64,000 nucleotides of DNA from Perkinsus olseni (taxonomy: Eukaryota; Perkinsozoa; Perkinsida; Perkinsidae). The stretch is from NCBI GenBank assembly GCA_013115135.1, contig JABANP010000054.1, positions 1 to 64,000 on the forward strand. Direction: 5' to 3'. The notes beneath the pieces are model-generated. The model was not told the DNA's origin and did no database searches. It was given only the letters and a program-made list of their open reading frames with translations. The stretch's first letter is position 1. Each line of letters begins with the position of its first letter. Positions 10,949 to 20,400 of this stretch are shown piece by piece. Both the position numbers and the translations under genes were made by a program.

Positions 10949-12071
10949 ACGGACCCGATGTCATGTAGGTAGTTAGCGACCAGAGCAGTTATGTCACTAA
11001 GTGACTATTCATGTTCCTCTGAAACCGAAGTCCGGTACTCGGACATTTTTCGGATGATCTAATCTCAAGTCCGAGCATTCACGTATATATTCCTTTGCAT
11101 GTTTGAGAGAGCGTAGAAGCTGCGCCACGTCATCTCTAGAAGTATGCTAGTGAGTCGATTCGTGGGATTTCTTGCGTTGAACGAGTTCTCGTGGCTGTGA
11201 AAGCAGTGACTGGTGTATTCACGGTCAACGAATCACCGAAAGAGTCTTTGGGTGCTTCCTAGCGGGAATAAAACATATCAGTAGACACTCATGTATACAC
11301 ATCATTAATACTTTCACAAGCATAGGTCACTGGATGCCTTGTCAGACGGCAGTCATTTTTATGCAGCCTATCTGTCAGTCCGTACTGACCAAGGTATGGC
11401 CCGTGCTGTGAACTCTTCGGTATATCGGGCTGAAATGCGCAGATACTTCGAGATACTTCTGTGTGCGTCATCCTCCTGACACACTCAGCGTGGTGCCTCG
11501 ATCCGATTGGTCATTCATTTCACCGTTGAGCTATTCTTCTCGCGCCGAGGCGTTCAACAAGGCTCATTGCTCCCACTGAACGGAGGCGAAGCTATTGATA
11601 CGTCAGTAACAGGATTCGGCTCCAATCCTACTGGTTTAGTACTACAGAAGCTACAAAAGATGGACTAAGATTCTAAATCGCAATGGAATCTGCTCTTGTG
11701 AAGCTACCCAAGGTGGGTAGTTTCACAAGAGCAGATAGGTTACCCAACCGAAAGTACTTGCTACCGGCGGACTCACATCAGCCAACTACTCAAACTCCCA
11801 GCTTTCTCGAACACTCGACCGGCTCACAATTCTCGCACAAAGAAGATTCGGGAATCTTCCCGTTTCGGCAAAAGTGATCATGCGCTTCATCATGCGCTTC
11901 CCAGATCAAGAAGGAAGCTTGTCATCACAGAAAGTTACTCTAGATATGCTCTGAAATAGCATCGAGGCAGCACTAAAGATCCGTTCAGTAAGTGGGGGTT
12001 ATTCCTGTTCTAAGAAAGTCAGTAGCTTGAAGCGGATCGTCATGTTAGTATTTCCCCAGCTCGTAATCTTC
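10949..12071. other. Spacer between copies B and C
   Basis: Near-identical spacer recurs after copies C and D. It holds a 47-nt foldback (11689-11735) and the shared upstream block. ORFs such as 11289-11471 (-) recur only because the DNA is duplicated. Confidence 0.7.
11689..11735. repeat. Inverted repeat (hairpin) in B-C spacer
   Basis: TCTGCTCTTGTGAAGCTACC and its inverted partner (GGGTAGTTTCACAAGAGCAG) flank a very short loop, with one mismatch. It could form a cruciform or RNA hairpin and is preserved in the next unit. Confidence 0.85.
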
Positions 12072-13823
12072 ATGTACGCCTTCATCATCACTTGCACTCT
12101 CTCACCAGCTGTACTGGGCAGCCTTCGCCGTCTCCAAGTCAGCACAACTACGTCAGCCCCGACGACCTCGGCTGCAACCAGTACGGTCGACGCTGGGACC
12201 TTACAGAATACCTGTGATATCTACTGTCAGGGGCTCAATGGTGGTGCCTCATACTGTAAGTTCGACCAGAACCCACCTACTTGCCAAGGAGGCGATCAGA
12301 CATGCGGCACGATCGCCATCTGTGGCCCTCCAGTAACTGTGACGCCTACTCAAGCGGTGCCGACTGGCGACGGAACCTATGAGCCAGCATGTGATACCAT
12401 GTGTCAGAGTCTCAATGACGAGGCATCTTACTGCAAGTGGTGGCTCCCTAAGCCTACTTGTCTCGGTGGTGACCAGCCGTGTGGTGATCAAACTGTGTGC
12501 ACCTCCCAGACCTGGCCGCCCGCTCCAACGCCCTCCCTGCCTGCTGGTGCCCATCCTCACGAGTCTGCTCCCTGCAACGCCTACTGCGTTGGTCTCAACG
12601 GACCATCTTCCTTCTGCAAGTGGTGGAAAAACGAGCCCGCTTGTCAGGGCGGCGATCAGCCTTGCGGTCCTTCGGACTGTGCTACCGGTACCCCTGCTCC
12701 CACCGAGGGCCCCCCTGACTCTCATGCTGGCCCCAGCCCCAATTGTGATGCCTACTGCACCTCGGTAAACCCTGGCCTCTCCGGTGACCGCGTGTCGTAC
12801 TGCAAGTGGTGGCTTTACGTGCCTGTCTGCTATGATGGTGACCAGCCTTGCGGCCCAAGTGTTTGCAGCAACTTCGGGGAAACCACAACTCCGACTCCTA
12901 CTACTGCCACTCCTACCACCCAGGCTGCCACCACTCAGGCCGCGACAACCGCGGCCCCTACCACTCAGGCTGCCACGACTGCGGCTCCTACTACCCAGGC
13001 TGCCACGACTACGGCTCCTACTACTCAGGTTGCGACCACTCAGGCTGCGACCACTCTGGCTGTGACTACTCAGCCTGCGACGACTCAGGCGGCCACTACT
13101 CAGGCTGCGACCACTCAGGCGGCCACTACTGCGGCTCCTACTACCCAGGCTGCCACGACTCCGGCTGCGACCACTCAGGCTGCCACTACTCAGGCTGCGA
13201 CCACTCAGGCTGCGACCACTCAGGCTGCGACCACCCAGGCTGCCACGACTGCGGCTCCTACTACCCAGGCTGCCACGACTGCGGCTCCTACTACCCAGGC
13301 TGCCACGACTGCGGCTGCCACTACCCAGGCTGCCACGACTGCGGCTGCCACTACCCAGGCTGCCACGACTGCGGCTGCGACCACTCAGGCGGCCACTACT
13401 GCGGCTCCTACTACCCAGGCTGCCACGACTGCGGCTGCGACCACTCAGGCGGCCACTACTGCGGCTCCTACTACCCAGGCTGCCACGACTGCGGCTGCGA
13501 CCACTCAGGCGGCCACTACTGCGGCTCCTACTACCCAGGCTGCCACAACTGCGGCTGCGACCACTCAGGCTGCGACCACTCAGGCTGCGACTACTCAGGC
13601 TGCGACGACTCAGGCGGCCACTACTCAGGCTGCTACTACCCAGGCTGCCACGACTGCAGCTCCTACTACCCAGGCTGCCACGACTGCGACTGCCACTACT
13701 CAGGCTGCCACTACTGTGGCACCGACTACGCAGGCGGCTACGACTGCGGCTCCTACTACCCAGGCTGCCACTACTGTGGCACCGACTACTCAGGCGGCTA
13801 CGACTGCGGCTCCTACGGCGTAG
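12072..13823 (+). CDS. Secreted four-module Cys-rich protein with long Thr-rich tail, copy C (intact)
   Basis: Intronless, 583 residues from ATG 12072, which aligns with the starts of copies B and D; an in-frame ATG at 12042 would add ten residues. The signal peptide (MYAFIITCTLSPAVLG) is followed by the same four six-cysteine modules, with only a few substitutions against copy B. The repeat tail is about 310 residues. Its repeat order differs from copy B, including a stretch with TLAVTTQPATTQ, so tails evolve faster than modules. It ends APTA and stop at 13821-13823. Role as for copy B: extracellular, function unknown. Confidence 0.85.
   Translation: MYAFIITCTLSPAVLGSLRRLQVSTTTSAPTTSAATSTVDAGTLQNTCDIYCQGLNGGASYCKFDQNPPTCQGGDQTCGTIAICGPPVTVTPTQAVPTGDGTYEPACDTMCQSLNDEASYCKWWLPKPTCLGGDQPCGDQTVCTSQTWPPAPTPSLPAGAHPHESAPCNAYCVGLNGPSSFCKWWKNEPACQGGDQPCGPSDCATGTPAPTEGPPDSHAGPSPNCDAYCTSVNPGLSGDRVSYCKWWLYVPVCYDGDQPCGPSVCSNFGETTTPTPTTATPTTQAATTQAATTAAPTTQAATTAAPTTQAATTTAPTTQVATTQAATTLAVTTQPATTQAATTQAATTQAATTAAPTTQAATTPAATTQAATTQAATTQAATTQAATTQAATTAAPTTQAATTAAPTTQAATTAAATTQAATTAAATTQAATTAAATTQAATTAAPTTQAATTAAATTQAATTAAPTTQAATTAAATTQAATTAAPTTQAATTAAATTQAATTQAATTQAATTQAATTQAATTQAATTAAPTTQAATTATATTQAATTVAPTTQAATTAAPTTQAATTVAPTTQAATTAAPTA
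12890..13815 (+). repeat. Thr/Ala/Gln codon repeat of copy C tail
   Basis: A 15-24 nt codon repeat. The alternative plus frame (12848-13843) is open for 331 codons and would encode GCHDCGSYYP-type Cys/Gly/Tyr repeats. Confidence 0.9.
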
Positions 13824-14945
13824 ACGGACCCGATGTCATGTAGGTAGTTAGCGACCAGAGCAGTTATGTCACTAAGTGACTATTCATGTTCCTCTGAAAC
13901 CGAAGTCCGGTACTCGGACATTTTTCGGATGATCTAATCTCAAGTCCGAGCATTCACGTATATTCCTTTGCATGTTTGAGAGAGCGTAGAAGCTGCGCCA
14001 CGTCGTCTCTAGAAGTATGCTAGTGAGTCGATTCGTGGGATTTCTTGCGTTGAACGAGTTCTCGTGGCTGTGAAAGCAGTGACTGGTGTATTCACGGTCA
14101 ACGAATCACCGAAAGAGTCTTTGGGTGCTTCCTAGCGGGAATAAAACATATCAGTAGACACTCATGTATACACATCATTAATACTTTCACAAGCATAGGT
14201 CATTGGATGCCTTATCAGACGGCAGTCATTTTTATGCAGCCTATCTGTCAGTCCGTACTGACCAAGGTATGGCCCGTGCTGTGAACTCTTCGGTATATCG
14301 GGCTGAAATGCGCAGATACTTCGAGATACTTCTGTGTGCGTCATCCTCCTGACACACTCAGCGTGGTGCCTCGATTCGATTGGTCATTCATTTCACCGTT
14401 GAGCTATTCTTCTCGCGCCGAGGCGTTCAACAAGGCTCATTGCTCCCACTGAACGGAGGCGAAGCTATTGATACGTCAGTAACAGGATTCGGCTCCAATC
14501 CTACTGGTTTAGTACTACAGAAGCTACAAAAGATGGACTAAGATTCTAAATCGCAATGGAATCTGCTCTTGTGAAGCTACCCAAGGTGGGTAGTTTCACA
14601 AGAGCAGATTGGGTAACCCAACCGAAAGTACTTGCTACCGGCGGACTCACATCAGCCAACTACTCAAGCTCCCAGCTTTCTCGAACACTCGACCGGCTCA
14701 CAATTCTCGCACAAAGAAGATTCGGGAATCTTCCCGTTTCGGCAAAAGTGATCATGCGCTTCATCGTGCGCTTCCCAGATCAAGAAGCAAGCTTGTTACC
14801 ACAGAATGTGACCCTAGATGTACTCTGAAGTGGCATCGAGGTAGCACTGAAGAGCCGTTCAGTAAGTGGGGGTTATTCCTGCACTAAGAAAGTCAGTAGC
14901 TTGAAGCAGATCGTCGTGTTTGTATTTCCCCAGCTCGTAATCTTC
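13824..14945. other. Spacer between copies C and D
   Basis: Near-identical to the B-C spacer; it contains the second foldback at 14562-14608 and the shared upstream block. No gene supported. Confidence 0.7.
14562..14608. repeat. Inverted repeat (hairpin) in C-D spacer
   Basis: Same foldback as at 11689-11735, in the equivalent place of the next duplication unit. Confidence 0.85.
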
Positions 14946-16518
14946 ATGTACGCCTTCTTCATCGCTTGCACTCTCTCACCAGCTGTACTGGGCAGCCTTC
15001 GCCGTCTCCAAGCCAGTACAACTACGTCAGCCCCGACGACCTCGGCTGCAACCAGTACGGTCGACGCTGAGACCTTACAGAACACCTGTGATGTCTACTG
15101 TCAGGGGCTCAATGGTGGTGCCTCATACTGTAAGTTTGATCAGAACCCACCTACTTGCCAAGGAGGCGATCAGACATGCGGCACGATCGCCATCTGTGGC
15201 CCTCCAGTAACTGTGACGCCTACTCAAGCGGTGCCGACTGGTGACGGAACCTATGAGCCAGCCTGTGATACCATGTGTCAGAGTCTCAATGACGAGGCAT
15301 CTTACTGCAAGTGGTGGCTCCCTAAAGCCTACTTGTCTCGGTGGTGACCAGCCGTGTGGTGATCAAACTGTGTGCACCTCCCAGACCTGGCCGCCCGCTC
15401 CAACGCCCTCCCTGCCTGCTGGCGCCCATCCTCACGAGTCTGCTCCCTGCAACGCCTACTGCGTTGGTCTCAACGGACCATCTTCCTTCTGCAAGTGGTG
15501 GAAAAACGAGCCCGCTTGTCAGGGCGGCGATCAGCCTTGCGGTCCTTCGGACTGTGCCACCGGTACCCCTGCTCCCACCGAGGGTCCCCCTGACTCCCAT
15601 GCTGGCCCCAGCCCCAATTGTGATGCCTACTGCACCTCGGTAAACCCTGGCCTCTCCGGTGACCGCGTGTCGTACTGCAAGTGGTGGCTTTACGTGCCTG
15701 TCTGCTACGATGGCGACCAGCCTTGCGGCCCCAGTGTTTGCAGTAATTTCGGGGAAACCACAACGTCGACTACTACCACTGCCACTTCTACTACCCAGGC
15801 TGCGACCACTCAGGCTGCGACCACTCAGGCTGCGACCACTCAGGCTGCGACAACCGCGGCTCCTACTACCCAGGCTGCCACGACCGCGGCGCCTACTACC
15901 CAGGCTGCCACGACTGCGGCGCCTACTACCCAGGGTACCACAACTGCGGCTGTGACTACTCAGGCTGCGACGACTCAGGCGGCCACTACTCAGGCTGCGA
16001 CCACTCAGGCGGCCACTACTGCGGCTCCTACTACCCAGGCTGCCACGACTGCGGCTGCCACTACCCAGGCTGCCACAACTGCGGCTGCGACCACTCAGGC
16101 TGCGACCACTCAGGCAGCGACTACTCAGGCTGCGACCACTCAGGCTGCAACCACCCAGGCTGCGACTACCCAGGCTGCCACGACTGCGGCTCCTACTACC
16201 CAGGCTGTCACGACTGCGGCTGCCACTACCCAGGCTGCCACAACTGCGGCTGCGACCACTCAGGCTGCGACCACTCAGGCGGCGACGACTCAGGCGGCCA
16301 CTACTCAGGCTGCCACTTCTCAGGCTGCGACTACCCAGGCTGCCACCACAGCGGCTCCTACTACCCAGGCTGCGACCACTCAGGCTGCCACTACAGCGGC
16401 AACGACCACTCAGGCTGCGACCACTCAGGCCGCGACAACTGTGGCTCCTACTACCCAGGCTTCCACTACGGCGGCATCGACTACCCAGGCGGCTACGACT
16501 GCGGCTCCTACGGCGTAG
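14946..16518 (+). pseudogene. Secreted four-module Cys-rich protein, copy D (one-base frameshift in module 2)
   Basis: The first frame begins at ATG 14946 with the usual signal peptide and module 1. At 15324-15326 the gene has CCTAAAGCC where copies A and C have CCTAAGCC, one extra A. The first frame then ends at 15345-15347 in module 2. The remainder of module 2, modules 3-4 and a Thr-rich tail ending APTA are intact in the next frame to stop 16516-16518. Everything downstream remains open and uses the same codons as the other copies. The break is therefore recent, or an assembly error in a short A run. If real, the product is a single-module truncated secreted peptide. Confidence 0.75.
15770..16510 (+). 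repeat. Thr/Ala/Gln codon repeat of copy D tail
   Basis: About 740 nt of the family's tail repeat, shorter than in B and C. Confidence 0.85.
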
Positions 16519-17191
16519 ACGGACCCGATGTCATGTAGGTAGTTAGCGACCAGAGCAGTTATGTCACTAAGTGACTATTCATGTTCCTCTGAAACCGGAG
16601 TCCGGTACTCGGACATTTTTCGGATGATCTAATCTCAAGTCCGAGCATTCACGTATATTCCTTTGCATGTTTGAGAGAGCGTAGAAGCTGCGCCACGTCA
16701 TCTCTAGAAGTATGCTAGTGAGTCGATTCGTAGGATTTGTTGCGTTGAACGAGTTCTCGTGGCTGTGAAAGCAGTGACTGGTGTATTCACGGTCAACGAA
16801 TCACCGAAAGAGTCTTTGGGTGCTTCCTAGCGGGAATAAAACATATCAGTAGACACTCATGTATACACATCATTAATACTTTCACAAGCATAGGTCATTG
16901 GATGCCTCATCAGACGGCAGTCATTTTCGTGCAGCCTATCTGTCAGTCCGTACTGACAGAGGTAGGTTGGCTACATTGATCTGGGCGTTGCGGGGCAATT
17001 CGAGCAAGAAGTTGAGTTCCCAGCAAATTCTGCTAAACTAAGATCACAGATAGCTGAGGTAGCTCCCCTCATCCCAAGCAGAACGAGCGAACGGAACGAG
17101 CTTGAGTTATCTATCCCTGTACTGGTAACAGCCCATCACTTCATACCACTAACACAAACATCCGGATGGCTGTAGTCAAAGAAACATGTTC
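16519..17191. other. Spacer after copy D and end of duplicated DNA
   Basis: Duplicated spacer to about 16960, then unique sequence with no supported gene. The coiled-coil gene on the other strand ends at 17192. Confidence 0.6.
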
Positions 17192-19505
17192 TCAATATTC
17201 ACCCGCACAATTCCTACTCCATAACGCACTATCAGCGTCGTCCGCGTCTTCTGCGCTATCAGACTGTTCTTCCGACCTTGTCTCATGGGAGCCGTTCACG
17301 ATGATACTACGGCTCCATGTGGTACTGTCCGCATCATCCTCGTCTGATGTCGACGACGCAGCCTTGAGTGGATGCTCGTTGTTAACTCTTTGGCGAGATA
17401 GAGTGTTGCGACTCCACGTAAGACTGTTAGCGTCATCCTGTTGTGATTCAGATGATTCCGAGTCACTGCAGCTCTGAAGCCGTCGCTCGAGCACGGCAGA
17501 CTTCATCATCTCCAGGACCTGTCTATATACGAATGATATATGTCATGATGGCATTGCCACCACTATCGATGTACGCCGCCACTAATGATAGAGGAACACA
17601 CCCAGGGCCCCGGTTCTCGACCGTTTCACTTTTTTCCATGCTCCGAAAATAGTGCCCCTCATTCAATCCCTCGGCCTACCCGTAACTGGTGCGCTCGCTC
17701 AGTCTCCTTACGAAGCACGTCGATGAGGAGCTCCGCAACGCGTAGACTTGTCGATTTCTCCTCCAACTGCTTTGAAATCCTATGCACAACACAGCAGAGC
17801 TACATTAGGTCTGCTGTCGCCAACTTACTCCTGCAATCGCTTATCCGCTTCTGAACCTTGCACACACTTGGCCCTCAAAGGGCGTATCTGATGCGGTCAA
17901 TATGTCTCGTGGAAGGAACGTGTTGATGCCAATTGTGCTGTCGTAGTTGGAAACTTGAGGTAGGCTACCTGCATATCTTTTTCGTTGATCGTGTTTCTCG
18001 TTTCTTGAAGATGTAGCTCCAAATTATGCTTCGAAGCCTTTTGCGCTAACAATCTAAAGACAGTAGAAACGGTACTAATACCAAGAGCGACGGTCGCTGG
18101 TTCCGAGTCGGAACATTCTACCGCCTGCTTTAAGCTCTTCAATCTCCTGCCGCAACTGCTTCTTCTCCTCACACATCGCTTCAATTCGACAAGCCTGCTC
18201 AGCCTGATAGACGGACCATTGCGGATAGAGCGACCAGTCCGTAGAATAATACCTTGACCTCATTCGCAGCCTCCAACTCTTGCCTTAGTGCGGCGATCTA
18301 CATAGGACGAGGAATGCCTTGTTGCTCTCGGGAGAGTTCAAAGATAAGCACGACTATCAACACCTCTACAGAACTGTCGTCTAGTTGGGTTTTCTGATCT
18401 GCCAGTCGACTTTCGGCACGGTCCATGTCCTTCACCTGCCGGCGAAGGCCTTCGACCTGAGCTAACGCACCTCGCCGGGCGCAGGTTCAGCCGGATATTG
18501 ATATGATCATGGAAGAACAGGATATAATCCGGTGTCGATAGAATGCGACCTCTATGCCGAGAGTTTTGATCCGGTTTGTCGCCTTGTTTAGGGCGTCGGT
18601 AACGATTGTCAATTGCTTCTCAGCTCGGCGCACTGTACCCTCACACGCCTGTGTAGATAATAGTTCAAGGGAGCAAAAGCCATCCACAACCAACCTTGTA
18701 TGTCTTGGCATGCCTCTCCTTCTCCGCGACTGCTCGGATGTTGGCATTCTCCAACTCGCGCTCTAACACCTGTTGGGCTATAACTACACATAGAGAGGGG
18801 TGCATCACTCACTCGTAGCCTCTGTTTCAAGCTCTCCGCCTGCCCGGTCAACTTCTCGACCTCTTGGTAAGCACTTCCGGCCTCCTGCTGGGACCCAGCC
18901 GTCCCCGATTCAGTGCCAGCTATGACCTGCCCAAAGCGAATCCTCAGAGAAATAATGTGAGAAAAAGTTCAGATTCGGGACATGCGCATGATAAATCGTG
19001 GAAGAAGGTGCCGAGCCGAGAAACTAGTCTGACACAGTGTATAGAGCTTACCTAACCTAACAATTCGTGAAGCTGCAACACTTGAGATTCGAGTGACCGT
19101 GGTTATGATTATACTAGACGGGGACAAAGTAATGAATGATTGATCTATCCACCCATGGCTTCGTTCCATGGAGCTCACCTCGGCCTCTATGGCTGTACAT
19201 GATTTAAGCTGCTCTCGAAGGTTGGTTACAGTCAGCTGGAGCTCGTGTACTTCTTGCTTCTGCTGTTCACTCTCAACTATCTAAGATGACCGACCTGATT
19301 GGCATAGCCGCGACGACTTGATTCTTACATGCCGCTCCACGACAGAACGACGCCGTTTTCCTCTGGTCATACGGACGGAGGCAATACACTGCGGCTTTAA
19401 AGTGAGAATTCCAAGCATCAGATATATCCGACCCAAGTCGCGAGTCTACGCCGCGAGGCAAACATTCTGCAACTCGGAGAGGGTGCAGGACACGGTGTCG
19501 GGCAT
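17192..19505 (-). CDS. Coiled-coil protein with acidic WSR-repeat C-terminus
   Basis: Minus-strand gene of many short exons, all rich in Glu/Lys/Gln/Leu heptads. In order: MPDTVSCTLSELQN (ATG 19505), QQKQEVHELQLTVTNLREQL (about 19190-19255), QEVEKLTGQAESLKQRLR (about 18815-18870), VLERELENANIRAVAEKERH (about 18710-18770), VRRAEKQLTIVTDALNKATN, LAQVEGLRRQVKDMDRAESR, IAALRQELEAANEV, EKKQLRQEIEELKAGG and KQLEEKSTSLRVAELLIDVL (about 17700-17770). The last exon (about 17192-17509) is Ser/Asp-rich and carries three copies of a DDA-N/D-S-x2-WSR motif. Long coiled coils suggest a cytoskeletal, basal-body or tether protein, but no specific family is recognised. Exact exon borders were not all resolved; the start ATG is plausible but unproven. 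Confidence 0.65.
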
Positions 19506-20400
19506 GTGTGCATCTGTCCTCCACTATGCTATATTACAGTAGTTCGAAGTGAGTACTTCAATGTTTTCCTTCGGTATGGACTGTTAGATTCTCAGCGGTC
19601 TTTAGTGCCTCCCTTACTGCAGTCAGCTTATGATGTAGAGTTGGACTCTGGTCATGGTAGTTCGGTTAGGTACAATATGAAGCACTTCGTTGTTGACTAT
19701 GAAAACATCGGCAACGGCCACGTGTTGGTAGATTGTGATTTCGACTCTGATGACTTTGACTCTCTATCTCACTCCGGAAGCTTTCACATCACTGAAAAAG
19801 AATGCATAGGTTTACACTGGATTTGAGGAAGAGGGTGGGGTCCTGTGAAATGTACACAAGTGGTATACATACGGTGAACTCCAAGGGGACACGCGACCCG
19901 AGTGACTCGGGGTGTACTCGAGATGAGGACACAAACCAACGCAGTATGACGAATCGACCGTCGATCGAGATCAGCTGTTGTGCGATGCGAGATTGTAGGG
20001 CGCTACCAGGCATTCATATTATTCCGATGGGATGGATATACCCTTATCGGTAACGCAGGTGCCATCTACCATGTGGCCGCTGGACTGCTCTGGCAACAGC
20101 GATCTCAATGCACACACGCTAAGTATGCCCACAGCTGCCCGACATCTATCTACAGCCCACATCTACTGACTGTCACTAAACAACTCGATCACGTGCGGAC
20201 AGCGGCAACACAGTGGAAATCATACATCATGATCGCCGTCGCTTGGGGTCGTCGGTATCAGAGGGGACACAGCGGACCGACGCCAGATCAGGGCTGGATC
20301 GTAACCCGCCAGCATACCGAACTGAAAAGATGATAACTCATCATTGATGAGGAATAACAATCACTATCAGCTTCCTTGAATGGACCGAGCGAGCGATTAC
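19506..20400. other. Intergenic, no gene supported
   Basis: A plus ORF at 19506-19826 includes an acidic stretch (DCDFDSDDFDSLSHSGSFH) and another runs 19980-20333, but neither has splice support or a known motif. They are left uncalled. Confidence 0.35.

Larger units (their letters stand above)
8300..16960 (+). repeat. Tandem duplication of three gene-plus-spacer units (copies B, C, D)
   Basis: Gene starts at 9077, 12072 and 14946 give units of 2995 and 2874 nt. Coding modules, 3' spacer (from 10949, 13824 and 16519) and 5' block are almost identical, with scattered single-base changes. Homology ends near 16960, where copy D's spacer diverges after CAGTCCGTACTGAC. The near identity implies recent duplication or ongoing gene conversion. 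Confidence 0.9.

Noticed and set aside
9789..10976. 395-codon plus ORF of Leu/Pro/Arg repeats
   Set aside because: Third-frame reading of the ACN/GCN/CAG repeat; its composition is forced by the repeat and it lacks the signal peptide.
11289..11471. 60-codon minus ORF repeated at 14162-14344
   Set aside because: Recurs only because the spacer is duplicated; no motif, and copy D's spacer lacks it in full.
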